DNA from: Phycisphaerae bacterium
GTDB taxonomy: Bacteria; Planctomycetota; Phycisphaerae; Tepidisphaerales; Tepidisphaeraceae
Direction: 5' to 3'
Assembly (NCBI GenBank): GCA_014380825.1
Contig: JACMJD010000016.1
Coordinates: 1-12,964 of the forward strand
DNA length: 12,964 nucleotides
Below the pieces are notes generated by a model. It was given only the letters and a program-made list of their open reading frames with translations, was not told where the DNA came from and ran no database searches. The position numbers were made by a program, and so were the translations under genes. Numbering within the stretch: the first letter of the stretch is position 1; each line of letters starts with the position of its first letter. Positions 1 to 7,230 of the stretch are shown here, piece after piece.

Positions 1-287
1 CCGGAATAAACGAACGCGCACGCGGTCAGCGCCGCGAACACGGGCACGAACGCCAGGCGATACGCCACGCCGCGCAGGAAGCGCGAGAGCGGCGAGCCGT
101 CATCATTGCGGAATCGACCGAACGGCGTGCGCGACAGCGGGTTGTACGTCAGGATGCGCACGATGCGGCGCACCGTCTGCCACACGGCGTGTAACACCGC
201 TCGCACAAGCTGGAAGCGCCGGCGCGCACTGTGCCCGGCGTGCTTATCCTCTTCCATGTAGGTGATGTCCATCACCGGCCGCTGCAT
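1..287 (-). CDS. Hypothetical membrane protein, N-terminal part only
   Basis: An open frame runs from an ATG at 287 leftwards off the window edge, giving at least 95 codons with no stop. An AAGGA ribosome-binding site lies about 8 nt before the ATG, which supports this start; a second in-frame ATG at 272 is a weaker alternative. The product begins MQRPVMDITYMEEDKHAG and continues with a basic Arg-rich stretch (residues about 25-70). It then enters a hydrophobic segment (LAFVPVFAALTACAFVYS) that looks like a first membrane helix near residues 77-95. The rest is outside the window. I do not recognise the family. The gene is divergent from the SPOR-like gene at 563, and the 275 bp between them should hold both promoters. 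Confidence 0.6.
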   Translation of the reverse strand, partial: MQRPVMDITYMEEDKHAGHSARRRFQLVRAVLHAVWQTVRRIVRILTYNPLSRTPFGRFRNDDGSPLSRFLRGVAYRLAFVPVFAALTACAFVYS

Positions 288-562
288 GAATCGTCCTTAC
301 CCCCGGGGTATTCCGGAGGTTTGAGAAAGCTACGATATGTTTTCCATGCAGTCACATCGATTTTGGGATCGCTTGACCGATCGCATCGCGAATCGTACGG
401 TTACCAGTTGTGGGATCGGCGGATTTCCGTCGATAGCGAAGCAGTGGTCCTTGAATTTTCCGGTGAGCAGGATGCGAACCGGTTATTATCGGACCGCCGG
501 GATAGATCCGGCAGATCAACATTTCGGGCACGATCGGTAATTGCAATCGTTGGAGGTCAGGG

Positions 563-1606
563 ATGGCCAAGGGTAAACACGCCACGGCGCTGTTTGAAGT
601 AATTCACTCAGGTAAGAATTCGCAGAAGTCGCTGCTGAGCACACCGCGCTGGTGGTTCAAGAAGCGCGACCAGGACGCGGCCGCCGCTGCTGCGAGTGCT
701 GCGACGGCGGCGGCGAAAGCACGCGGTCAGCGCCACGCGCCTGTGTCCACGGCCGCGCCCGTATCAAATGTCACGTCGTCGACCGAAGCGGGTGAATCGT
801 CCGAATCGCTGGCCGATCCGACGATCGGACGCGATCCGACGCTTGGTCGCGAGCTCGGTGCGCGACCGGCGCAGCGCGAGGATTCGTCCACAAGCGACGT
901 GAAGATCGGCTACTCGTCGTCTTCCGCCCCGCGACCGGGCAGGCTCGATGTCGCGGTCGATCCGGATCGACAACAAATCACGTTCAAGGTTTCGTATACC
1001 AGCGCGATCATCGTCACGTTCTCGGTTGTGGTCGCGGTTGCCCTGGCGTACCTGGTTGGCCAGAAGATGAACCGCGGCCCAGCGCAGGCGCTGGCCGGAC
1101 AGTCCAGCGAACAACTGCGCGCGGGACCCAAGAATTCCGGCGTGATGGATGTCGGCACGCGAAACCCCGGCGTTGTTCCGCCAGCCGTGCAGCGCGAACC
1201 CGACCCGGCCATTACGTCGCGCGGCAGCGAGACCAATCCGGACAACGTCGAAGCGCCGACGACGCTTGGCAATGCCGGGGCCGTTGTCGAGTCAAGCACG
1301 CCGCAGCCGCGCGTGCTGAATCTGAATTACGTCGTCGTGCAGAGTTATCCCGATCAAAAAGGCGCCGAAGAAGCGCGCGACGCCCTGGTGAAGGCCGGCA
1401 TCAACTGCACGATCGAACAAAAGCTGCGTGGCCTGAATCCGAACTGGTTCACGGTGGTCGGCACGCAAGGCTTCCAGCGTGCCAGCGGCACGGAGTTCGA
1501 CAACTACATCCGCAAGATCGACGGCGTGTCCCAACAATTCGCCCAGCGCAAGCGCAGCTTCAAAGCGTTCCAGCCGCTGGCGTATAAGTGGACGCATGCG
1601 GGATGA
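563..1606 (+). CDS. SPOR-like domain membrane protein
   Basis: A 347-residue protein starting at an ATG preceded by a GGAGG box 6-7 nt upstream. Visible parts: a short conserved-looking N-terminus (MAKGKHATALFEVIH), an aromatic-basic patch RWWFKKRD (29-36), an Ala-rich run (39-51), a Ser/Pro-rich low-complexity linker, and one membrane helix (about 148-167, AIIVTFSVVVAVALAYLVG). A second disordered linker leads to a compact C-terminal domain at about 255-325 (YVVVQSYP, EEARDALVKAGINCTIE, WFTVVGTQGF). Its beta-alpha-beta pattern is that of SPOR domains, which bind denuded peptidoglycan glycan strands at division sites. The topology, cytosolic N-terminus and periplasmic SPOR, is that of cell-division SPOR proteins. 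The domain call rests on pattern, not on a search, so the exact role is inferred. Confidence 0.75.
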   Translation: MAKGKHATALFEVIHSGKNSQKSLLSTPRWWFKKRDQDAAAAAASAATAAAKARGQRHAPVSTAAPVSNVTSSTEAGESSESLADPTIGRDPTLGRELGARPAQREDSSTSDVKIGYSSSSAPRPGRLDVAVDPDRQQITFKVSYTSAIIVTFSVVVAVALAYLVGQKMNRGPAQALAGQSSEQLRAGPKNSGVMDVGTRNPGVVPPAVQREPDPAITSRGSETNPDNVEAPTTLGNAGAVVESSTPQPRVLNLNYVVVQSYPDQKGAEEARDALVKAGINCTIEQKLRGLNPNWFTVVGTQGFQRASGTEFDNYIRKIDGVSQQFAQRKRSFKAFQPLAYKWTHAG

Positions 1607-1615
1607 GCCTCGGAA

Positions 1616-1672
1616 GCTCGAAATCACAAAATACAGATTACAAGTCGCAAAGAACCTCCAAGAACCAAGAAG
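1616..1672. repeat. Low-complexity A/C-rich intergenic repeat, copy 1
   Basis: The stretch after the SPOR gene is rich in ATCACAAA, TTACAAGTC, GCAAAGAA and CTCCAAGAACCAAG words, unlike the GC-rich coding DNA around it. A related stretch lies at 2958-3000, sharing AAGCTC, TCACAA and CAAAGAA words in the same order. It is an anonymous intergenic repeat rather than coding sequence. Confidence 0.5.
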
Positions 1673-1819
1673 AAAAGCTCCGAAGGCAAGTCCATCACGC
1701 CGCCGTGGATGAAGCGTCGCGGCGAAGTTCGTGCGGGCGGCGAAAGGATCGCGGTGCGGCCCTGGCGATTCATGGCCGCGCTGAACCGAAGGTCTTCCAT
1801 CAACTGGATCTGCGATGGG

Positions 1820-2077
1820 TTATTCGTATACGTCGCGACGATGCCCGATCCGCACGACCAGGACCAGCAACTGTTTGTCATTGATCTGGTAGATCACACG
1901 CCAGTCGCCAACCCGAATTCGCCAGGCTTCCACGTTGACGAGCTTCTTGCTGCCAGGCGGACGCGGATTGTCGCCAAGCGCGAGAATAGCGGTGTCGATG
2001 CGACGACGGACTTGCCCGTCGAGCTTCCCGATTTGCTTCATTGCCGGCGGAAGAATGGTGACGGTATATCGCGCCAA
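1820..2077 (-). CDS. RelE/ParE-type toxin of a type II toxin-antitoxin pair
   Basis: An 85-residue protein with the RelE/ParE superfamily layout. The N-terminus is ARYTVTILPPAMKQIGKL, followed by helices with basic residues and the C-terminal strand signature RIRVGDWRVIYQI and VVRIGHRRDVYE. RelE-like toxins of this type are usually ribosome-dependent mRNA endonucleases, while ParE members act on gyrase; sequence alone does not settle which this is, though the GDWRVIY and IGHRxxVY pattern favours the RelE side. Translation probably starts at a TTG directly after the antitoxin TAG (TAG then TTG, zero spacing). This implies translational coupling from the upstream antitoxin gene. The length is normal and I see no truncation. 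Confidence 0.88.
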   Translation of the reverse strand: MARYTVTILPPAMKQIGKLDGQVRRRIDTAILALGDNPRPPGSKKLVNVEAWRIRVGDWRVIYQINDKQLLVLVVRIGHRRDVYE

Positions 2078-2335
2078 CTACAGCCCCAGTTGCTTTCTCG
2101 CCTTGGTCCAGGGAATCGGCTTGAGCTTCTTTCGCTTCATTTCCTCCAGCGCTTTTCGCGCCGCTTTGGCGTCCGCTTCGTCTTCGAGCTTTTCGATCAG
2201 TGCCAAGTCCTCCATGGAGACGATCGCTGCAACGCCCGTCCCACGCCGTTCCAGTATGACGCGTTCACCTTGATACGCCACGCGATTTACCGTATCGGCA
2301 AGCTTGCTCCGCAATTTTACAACGTTCACAGTCAT
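2078..2335 (-). CDS. Phd/YefM-type antitoxin
   Basis: An 85-residue antitoxin cotranscribed with the downstream toxin. I start it at the ATG at 2335 because a GGAGG box sits 7 nt before it; the TTG at 2347 overlaps that box and is unlikely. The N-terminal half (VNVVKLRSKLADTVNRVAYQGERVILERRGTGVAAIVSMEDL, read in parts) matches the Phd/YefM DNA-binding fold: LRxxL, then GERVILERRG, then VAAIVSMEDLALIE. The C-terminal half (about 45-85) is charged and helical and ends in the toxin-binding PIPWTKARKQLGL. Antitoxins of this family neutralise the toxin by direct binding and, together with it, repress their own promoter. The long palindrome at 2349-2390, just upstream, fits that role. Confidence 0.9.
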   Translation of the reverse strand: MTVNVVKLRSKLADTVNRVAYQGERVILERRGTGVAAIVSMEDLALIEKLEDEADAKAARKALEEMKRKKLKPIPWTKARKQLGL

Positions 2336-2348
2336 AGAAGCCTCCAAA

Positions 2349-2390
2349 TGACCTTTATGTACATTATCGACATAATGTACATGAAGGTCA
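2349..2390 (-). promoter_or_regulatory. Autoregulatory operator of the toxin-antitoxin operon
   Basis: A 42-bp palindrome with a single mismatched pair. The inner arms ATGTACATTAT (2357-2367) and ATAATGTACAT (2372-2382) flank CGAC, and the outer arms are TGACCTT and AAGGTCA. It contains two TGTACA hexamers (2358-2363 and 2376-2381). TGTACA pairs are the known binding motif of YefM-type antitoxins in the yefM-yoeB operator. It lies 14-55 bp upstream of the antitoxin ATG and contains GATAAT, a possible -10 element on the minus strand. Confidence 0.8.
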
Positions 2391-2405
2391 ATTCAGAAGT
2401 TACGT

Positions 2406-2763
2406 TTACCCCGGCGGGCGGTTCAGCGACCAGTCGTAGCCCATACCGGAGTATTTCGTCGCCGTCTGCACGGGCGAATCCTTGGCGGCGAAGGGTCTTA
2501 CCGATTCGAGCAGGTCGGCCCCGCGACACGTCGCCCAGCAGGCCGACCTGGCGGAACAGCTCATCGCGCACGCCGTTGTCGTTGCTGTGGATGTTGTTCC
2601 GCTGCGCATAACCAGCCGGCGTCGCGGTCTGATTGAGCACGTTGGCCCAACGTTCATTGCTGAACGTGGCGATCTTTTGGGTGATTTATATTGACTGGAA
2701 ACTCCCCCGCCGCCGCAACCGGTCAAAAAAGCATCCAAAGACCGCGAGGACCGGGACGATCAC
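2406..2763 (-). pseudogene. Frameshifted lipoprotein gene remnant
   Basis: No single frame is open, but three segments in different minus-strand frames join into one plausible lipoprotein. From a GTG at 2763: VIVPVLAVFGCF, then after one base less FLTGCGGGGVSSQY, which is a signal peptide with lipobox LTGC. Then ITQKIATFSNERWANVLNQT, GYAQRNNIHSNDNGVRDELF and RQVGLLGDVSR in a second frame. The end is ADLLESVRPFAAKDSPVQ and YSGMGYDWSLNRPPG with a TAA at 2408-2406. Each segment has the high third-position GC of local genes only in the frame given. The shifts fall at a six-T run (A2725-2730 on the plus strand), near 2681-2690, and at a four-G run (C2519-2522). This is either a decayed gene or a homopolymer error cluster in the assembly. 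The protein family is not recognised. Confidence 0.5.
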
Positions 2764-2835
2764 GCACGTCGCAAGATGTTTCGATCGCGCGATGGGCTCT
2801 CCGTCGATCTGGCCGATGGCAACGGACGGCCCGAT

Positions 2836-2863
2836 TTGATTCACGGATTGCACAAACTAAAGT
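2836..2863 (+). promoter_or_regulatory. Probable promoter of tRNA-Arg
   Basis: TTGATT (2836-2841) and TAAAGT (2858-2863) are separated by 16 bp and lie 10 bp before the mature tRNA 5' end. This is a fair sigma-70-type match placed correctly; it has not been tested. Confidence 0.4.
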
Positions 2864-2873
2864 GTGCGTAGCC

Positions 2874-2947
2874 GCACCCGTAGCTCAGCTGGATAGAGCA
2901 GTGGATTTCTAATCCACCGGTCGCAGGTTCGAGTCCTGCCGGGTGCG
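2874..2947 (+). tRNA. tRNA-Arg (anticodon UCU)
   Basis: A complete 74-nt cloverleaf. Acceptor strands GCACCCG and CGGGTGC pair fully. The D arm is GCTC-AGCTGGATA-GAGC, and the anticodon stem GTGGA/TCCAC closes the loop TTTCTAA with anticodon TCT at 2908-2910 (reads AGA). The T arm is GCAGG-TTCGAGT-CCTGC. The discriminator is G2947. CCA is not encoded, so it must be added by the nucleotidyltransferase. tRNA 3' ends are common integration sites, but I see no duplicated tRNA end inside the window. Confidence 0.96.
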
Positions 2948-2957
2948 TTTGAACGGA

Positions 2958-3000
2958 TAAGCTCCAAGTCACAACACACAAATCACAAAGAAGCTCCAGG
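2958..3000. repeat. Low-complexity A/C-rich intergenic repeat, copy 2
   Basis: AAGCTCCAAGTCACAACA followed by CACAAATCACAAAGAAG and CTCCAGG. It resembles the stretch at 1616-1672 and fills the space between the tRNA and the HEAT-repeat gene. Confidence 0.5.
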
Positions 3001-3018
3001 CTTAGATCGAAAACACCT

Positions 3019-3633
3019 TTGTCACGGCGGCATCTATTAGTGTTCGCAATGCTGCTTGCGGCGCTCGGCACTGTGGCGTTCGTCGTTTCGAGATTTGTCA
3101 TCGACCATACGCTGTGGGGGCGACACCGCACGTACCGGATTCTGGAAGACCGGCGGATCAAAGCTGAGAGTAAACCTTCGAATGCACACGCCACTGAGAA
3201 GCTGATCGATTCGCTATTGCATGGAAGGACGAGCTTTGAGCGAACGACCGCGGCTTCGCAGCTTGGCAGACTCGGATCCGGTGCCACGCCGGCTATCGCG
3301 GCCTTGATCACGTCTGTCGAAGGACCAGACCTGTACGTCGCACCGCAAGCGGCAATGGCGCTGGGAAACATCGGTCCCGATGCGGCCGCCGCTGTCCCGA
3401 CATTGATCCGAATGATGCGTGAACGCGCCGATAACGACACTGGCTGGCTGTCAGCAGAAGCACTTGGCAAGATTGCCCGACCTGACGACGCTGACGCGCG
3501 TGCGGTTCTTGAGCGCGCGAGCGAGAGCGAAAATGTGGACTTGGCGCAGAGGGCAACATTCGGGCTTCAGCGACTGAACGCGCGAGCAGCTAACACGAGC
3601 ATGTCTAATCCACCGGCAACGCGAAGTCATTGA
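3019..3633 (+). CDS. HEAT-repeat protein with N-terminal membrane anchor
   Basis: About 204 residues. The N-terminus (SRRHLLVFAMLLAALGTVAFVVSRF, residues 2-26) is a positively flanked hydrophobic segment, either a signal anchor or an uncleaved signal peptide. Residues about 62-195 form HEAT/PBS-lyase-like helical repeats: ERTTAASQLGRLG, VAPQAAMALGNIGPDAAAAV, LSAEALGKIARPDDADAR and LAQRATFGLQRL. Such repeats are protein-binding scaffolds, so no enzymatic role is implied. The start is uncertain. A TTG at 3019 gives the best signal sequence; GTG at about 3040 or ATG at about 3049 would trim it. No clear ribosome-binding site is visible. The stop is 34 bp from the convergent ychF stop. Confidence 0.75.
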   Translation: MSRRHLLVFAMLLAALGTVAFVVSRFVIDHTLWGRHRTYRILEDRRIKAESKPSNAHATEKLIDSLLHGRTSFERTTAASQLGRLGSGATPAIAALITSVEGPDLYVAPQAAMALGNIGPDAAAAVPTLIRMMRERADNDTGWLSAEALGKIARPDDADARAVLERASESENVDLAQRATFGLQRLNARAANTSMSNPPATRSH

Positions 3634-3667
3634 GGTGTAACAAGCGTATATCTGGAGCTTGGGACGA

Positions 3668-4762
3668 CTAGTCGTTGAAGTGGAAGTGCGTGATGTCCCC
3701 GTCCTTCATCACGTACGCCTTGCCTTCGGACTTCATCTTTCCGGCGGCTTTGATGGCGAGTTCGGTTTTGTGTTGCTGGAGATCGGGCAGCGTGTAGATG
3801 TCGGCGCGGATGAAGCCTTTTTCGAAGTCGGTGTGGATGACGCCCGCGGCCTGGGGCGCGGTGGCGCCGATGGGGATTTCCCAGGCGCGGATTTCTTTCG
3901 GGCCGGCGGTGAAATAGCTCTGCATTCCGAGAAGTTGATACGCCTCGCGCGCGAGCGTGGCGAGCGCGGGTTCTTTCAGGCCCATGTCTTTGAGCATCGC
4001 GTCGCGGTCGTCGCCGCCCAGCTCGGCCAATTCTGATTCGAGCTTTCCGCAGACCGGCACGACCGCCCCGCCTTCGGTCTTCGCGCGATCGCGAACTTTT
4101 TGAACGAGCGGGCCCTCACCGTGCAGATCCGCCTCGTCGACGTTGGCAACGTAGAGCACTTTTTTAGCGGTGATCAGGCCGAGGCTCTTCAGGGCTTTTT
4201 TCTCGTCGGGATTGAAGTCGATCTTTCGCGCCGGCTCCCCCTTTTCGAGGCTTGCTTTAGCCTTCTTCAAAACTTCCGCGCGGGCGGCGGCGTCTTTGTC
4301 GCCGGTGCGAGCGACGCGGATGGCTTTATCGAGCGAGCTGGTCACCGTTTCCAAGTCGGCCAGCATCAATTCGGTGTCGATCGTATCGATGTCGCGGAGC
4401 GGATCGACCGAGCCTTCGACGTGCAGGATCTCGCCACCTTCGAAGCAGCGCACGACGTGCAGGATCGCGTCGACTTCACGGATGTGCGAAAGGAACTTGT
4501 TGCCCAGGCCTTCGCCAGTGGATGCTCCGCGGACGATGCCCGCGATATCGACGACGCGCAACGCGGCCGGGATAATCTTCTCCGTCGGCATGAACTGGTT
4601 GATGATCTTCAACCGTTCGTCCGGCACGCTCACCACGCCGACGTTCGGCTCGATCGTCGCAAACGGATAATTCGCAGCGAGAGCGCCCGCGGCCGTGAGC
4701 GCGTTAAAGATCGTGCTCTTGCCAACGTTCGGTAAACCGACGATTCCAACTTCCACAGCCAT
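3668..4762 (-). CDS. ychF: Redox-regulated ATPase YchF (OLA1 family)
   Basis: A 364-residue protein, the usual YchF length. Start chosen at the ATG at 4762 ([17 protein letters not shown]); the frame is open further upstream, but that extra part reads through the AATGACC repeat and has no family counterpart. Domains: an Obg-type G domain with P-loop GLPNVGKS (9-16), G3 DIAG (72-75), and NVDE at 207-210 where GTPases have NKxD. The Glu there is the family trait that gives ATP preference. A coiled-coil insertion lies at about 128-185 and a TGS domain at about 281-363 ([17 protein letters not shown], ending [11 protein letters not shown]). YchF binds the ribosome and takes part in stress responses; the gene is highly conserved in bacteria. 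Convergent with the HEAT gene. No strong ribosome-binding site is seen. Confidence 0.97.
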   Translation of the reverse strand: MAVEVGIVGLPNVGKSTIFNALTAAGALAANYPFATIEPNVGVVSVPDERLKIINQFMPTEKIIPAALRVVDIAGIVRGASTGEGLGNKFLSHIREVDAILHVVRCFEGGEILHVEGSVDPLRDIDTIDTELMLADLETVTSSLDKAIRVARTGDKDAAARAEVLKKAKASLEKGEPARKIDFNPDEKKALKSLGLITAKKVLYVANVDEADLHGEGPLVQKVRDRAKTEGGAVVPVCGKLESELAELGGDDRDAMLKDMGLKEPALATLAREAYQLLGMQSYFTAGPKEIRAWEIPIGATAPQAAGVIHTDFEKGFIRADIYTLPDLQQHKTELAIKAAGKMKSEGKAYVMKDGDITHFHFND

Positions 4763-4787
4763 AAGGGCGAGGAAGTGTAGGGTAAAA

Positions 4788-4910
4788 ATGACCAATGACC
4801 AAATCCCAATGACCAATCAATGTCCAAGCACCAATGACGAATCGATTTTCGCTTGGTGCTTAGTCATTGCTCATTGATTGGTCATTGTGACCTTGGTCAT
4901 TGGTGATTTG
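4788..4910. repeat. Long imperfect palindrome built from AATGACCAA words
   Basis: The left arm has repeated CCAATGACCAA words and the right arm their complement. Paired blocks nest in order: 4792-4802 with 4893-4903 (11 bp), 4807-4822 with 4872-4887 (16 bp perfect, CAATGACCAATCAATG), and 4826-4834 with 4853-4861 (AAGCACCAA / TTGGTGCTT). The apex CGAA...TTCG is near 4845. As RNA it would fold into one long stem. It lies between the stop of the small secreted protein gene and the start of ychF, both on the minus strand. A terminator or RNA-stability role is possible. Confidence 0.8.
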
Positions 4911-5177
4911 TTACGTCGATCGCCGACCGAACTCACTGTCGGCATCTTCGAACGCCGCCGCGGTTGTGTCGTCGACGTCGACGTCGTAGATGTAGTCGTG
5001 ATCGAGGCGTGCCTCAGCCTGAAACCCGCTCGCGTGACCGCTGTGGACCGGCTTCTGATCGTCGGCGCGCCATGCGGGGATTGAGGGAACGTTGGCGGAC
5101 GCCGCGAACAACCACAGGCTGCCCATGCAAAGCCCCAGAAAACAGAAACACATGAAATGTCGCAACTTGCCCCACAT
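4911..5177 (-). CDS. Small secreted protein, unknown
   Basis: An 88-residue protein. I prefer the ATG at 5177 (MWGKLRHFMCFCFLGLCMG) because GAGAGGA lies about 8 nt before it; the ATG at 5186 would overlap that site. Residues 4-24 are a basic-then-hydrophobic signal sequence ending near LFAASA, a plausible signal-peptidase site. The mature part is short, with an acidic tail (DYIYDVDVDD, then AAAFEDADSEFGRRST). The acidic run comes from a GTCGAC-repeat stretch near 4970-5000. I know no family for it. It is divergent from folP across 157 bp that include a 10-bp inverted repeat at 5236-5260. Confidence 0.55.
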   Translation of the reverse strand: MWGKLRHFMCFCFLGLCMGSLWLFAASANVPSIPAWRADDQKPVHSGHASGFQAEARLDHDYIYDVDVDDTTAAAFEDADSEFGRRST

Positions 5178-5235
5178 GGTGAACATCCTCTCGGGCTTGT
5201 ATACGGACCCTCGCAGCGACTATTCCATCCGTAAT

Positions 5236-5260
5236 AACATTCACGTATTTCGTGAATGTT
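5236..5260. promoter_or_regulatory. Inverted repeat between divergent genes
   Basis: AACATTCACG (5236-5245) and CGTGAATGTT (5251-5260) are perfect complements around TATTT. The site lies between the secreted-protein gene (minus) and folP (plus), as expected for an operator, though a hairpin in either 5' leader is equally possible. Confidence 0.4.
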
Positions 5261-5334
5261 TCGAAAACGTTTGAGAACTTTTTACTGCAACTTTTTATCG
5301 ATGCCTCGCCGCGCGATGCATCAGAGAAAACCCG

Positions 5335-6216
5335 ATGACAACCGACTCATTCAAAAGCTGGCTCGCCAACCCGTCGCGACATCCGCTGGTGATGGGCGTG
5401 CTCAATGTCACGCCCGATAGCTTCAGCGACGGCGGACGATTTTCGGACCCATCGGCTGCCATCGCGCACGGACGGGAGATGATCGACGCAGGCGCCGACA
5501 TGCTCGATATCGGCGGCGAATCGACGCGCCCCGGCTCGCAGCCGGTCGACTCGGCCGAGCAGATCCGGCGTGTCGTGCCGGTCATTCGCGAACTTTCTGC
5601 TCACGCACGTCCGGCAATTCTGAGCATCGACACGATGCGTTCCGACGTCGCGGCTGCGGCGATCGACGCCGGGGCGACCCTGGTAAACGACATCAGCGGC
5701 GGGCGCGACGACGCACGCATGCTTCCGATCGTCGCCAGCCGCGGCGTGCCGGTCATCCTCATGCACATGCTGGGCACGCCCGCGACCATGCAGCAGGACC
5801 CGACTTACTCGGATGTAGTTCGCGAGGTGACCGCGTTTCTTACACAGCAAATCCGTGTCGCGATGGATTTGGGTATCGATCGCAAAAATATTCTGGTCGA
5901 TCCCGGCATCGGCTTCGGCAAGACGATGGAACACAACCTCGCCCTGTTGCGCGACATTCGAAAAGTGGTCGAAGCGGTGCATCATCCTGTCGTAATCGGC
6001 GCCAGCCGAAAAGGATTTATCGGCCGCATCACCCGCCAACCCGAGCCGCGCCAGCGTGTCTTTGGGACAGCCGCCACCGTCGCTTGGTCGATCATGAGCG
6101 GCGCTTCGGTTGTACGTGTCCATGACGTTGGGCCGATGAAACAAGTGGTACAGATGACCGACGCGATCCTTCGGGGACATGCAGCGCCAGAGGCAGCGAG
6201 CGAACAACCCGATTGA
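5335..6216 (+). CDS. folP: Dihydropteroate synthase
   Basis: A 293-residue TIM-barrel enzyme that condenses 6-hydroxymethyl-dihydropterin diphosphate with p-aminobenzoate to dihydropteroate in folate synthesis. All family signatures are present: MGVLNVTPDSFSDGG (20-34, diphosphate-binding loop 1), GADMLDIGGESTRPG (53-67, loop 2), SIDTMRSDVA (97-106), VNDISGG (117-123), HMLGTPATMQ (144-153), DPGIGFGKT (189-197), GASRKGFIG (222-230) and the C-terminal RVHDV (261-265). Length is normal. The start at ATG 5335 places the first signature at the usual distance. It is followed 130 bp downstream by cdaA in the same orientation; a TATATT hexamer in that gap could give cdaA its own promoter. Confidence 0.97.
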   Translation: MTTDSFKSWLANPSRHPLVMGVLNVTPDSFSDGGRFSDPSAAIAHGREMIDAGADMLDIGGESTRPGSQPVDSAEQIRRVVPVIRELSAHARPAILSIDTMRSDVAAAAIDAGATLVNDISGGRDDARMLPIVASRGVPVILMHMLGTPATMQQDPTYSDVVREVTAFLTQQIRVAMDLGIDRKNILVDPGIGFGKTMEHNLALLRDIRKVVEAVHHPVVIGASRKGFIGRITRQPEPRQRVFGTAATVAWSIMSGASVVRVHDVGPMKQVVQMTDAILRGHAAPEAASEQPD

Positions 6217-6346
6217 ATGACGACCCGGCCAACGGGTTTCTAACGCAGATTTTGAACGGGGTGTCGTGGTCGGATCGTCTGATTGCGGCTATATTTTCGC
6301 GTACGAGACAGGCGCAAGACCGGGTCTTCGAGATCACTGACATTTC

Positions 6347-7180
6347 ATGCCGAGCGACCTCTTCAATTTTCAGATCTTCTGGACCGCGTTCCGGAGCTAC
6401 CAATGGTGGCAGATCGCCATCGAGTGGCTGCTGATCGGTTCGGTGGTCTATTGGGTCGTGCGATTCCTGCGCGGCACGCGCGGCGCGCGATTGCTCAAAG
6501 GCATCGCGTTTGTCCTCATCAGCCTGTATCTGATTATCCGGTTGGCCGCGACGAAGTTCGAGCTGTCGCGCATCGACCTGCTCTATCGCCAGTTCTTGTC
6601 GTTCGCATCGATCGCGATCATCGTCGTCTTTCAACCGGAACTTCGCCGCGCGCTCATGCGACTGGGCGAGACCCGCCTTTTCCGCGGCTGGTCGAATCAG
6701 GTGAACGAAGAGATCGAACAGTTAGTGGAGTGCGCGAACTTCTGTTCGCGGCGAAAAGTCGGCGCGCTCATCGCCATCGAACGCGAAGTCGGCCTGGGCG
6801 GTATCGCCGAAAGCGGAACGTATCTGAACGCGAACCTCACGGCCTCGCTGCTGAATACGATCTTCTGGCCCAACTCGCCGCTGCATGATCTGGGCGTGGT
6901 GATCCAAGGCGGCCGCGTCATGTACGCGGGCGTCCAGTTTCCGCTGGCGGAAAGCGGCGAGCTGGAGCGCGAGCTCGGCAGCCGCCACCGCGCGGCCGTC
7001 GGCATGAGCCAGGAATCCGACGCCGTCGTGCTGGTCGTCTCCGAAGAAACCGGCGACGTCAGCATCGCCGAGCGCGGACAACTGATCCGCAAACTAACGC
7101 CTGAAGGTTTACACGGACTGCTCAGCGAACTACTCGGTCGCGGCGACAGCACCTTCAGCTACAAAAAAAGAGCGGCTTGA
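6347..7180 (+). CDS. cdaA: Diadenylate cyclase CdaA
   Basis: A 277-residue membrane enzyme making cyclic di-AMP from two ATP. N-terminal membrane helices lie at about 21-40, 52-67 and 84-96, followed by the conserved FQPELRRAL (95-103) and the DAC domain (about 105-270). RKVGALIAIEREVGLGG (136-152), LLNTIFWPNSPLHD (168-181) and GSRHRAAVGM with the RHR motif (213-215) match the family, as does VVLVVSEETGDVSIA. Odd point: the catalytic DGA motif reads DLG (181-183). The metal-binding Asp is kept, but the next two residues differ. Activity is therefore probable, not certain. The gene lies between folP and cdaR in the same direction, 50 bp before cdaR. Confidence 0.95.
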   Translation: MPSDLFNFQIFWTAFRSYQWWQIAIEWLLIGSVVYWVVRFLRGTRGARLLKGIAFVLISLYLIIRLAATKFELSRIDLLYRQFLSFASIAIIVVFQPELRRALMRLGETRLFRGWSNQVNEEIEQLVECANFCSRRKVGALIAIEREVGLGGIAESGTYLNANLTASLLNTIFWPNSPLHDLGVVIQGGRVMYAGVQFPLAESGELERELGSRHRAAVGMSQESDAVVLVVSEETGDVSIAERGQLIRKLTPEGLHGLLSELLGRGDSTFSYKKRAA

Positions 7181-7230
7181 AGGACGACGAAGACGAGCCG
7201 TAATTGGCGTTGCGGTCCTACGATTTCACA

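Noticed and set aside
1709..2611. Long plus-strand open frame of 300 codons
   Set aside because: Most of it lies antisense to the well-supported toxin and antitoxin genes, and no family-like sequence is seen there.
2874..2947. tRNA as attachment site of an integrated element
   Set aside because: No duplicated tRNA 3' end and no integrase in the window.
4100..4735. Plus-strand open frames opposite ychF
   Set aside because: They are mirror frames of the ychF coding sequence, caused by high GC.
6316..6328. AAGACC-G-GGTCTT palindrome upstream of cdaA
   Set aside because: Only 13 bp and no other support as an operator or terminator.
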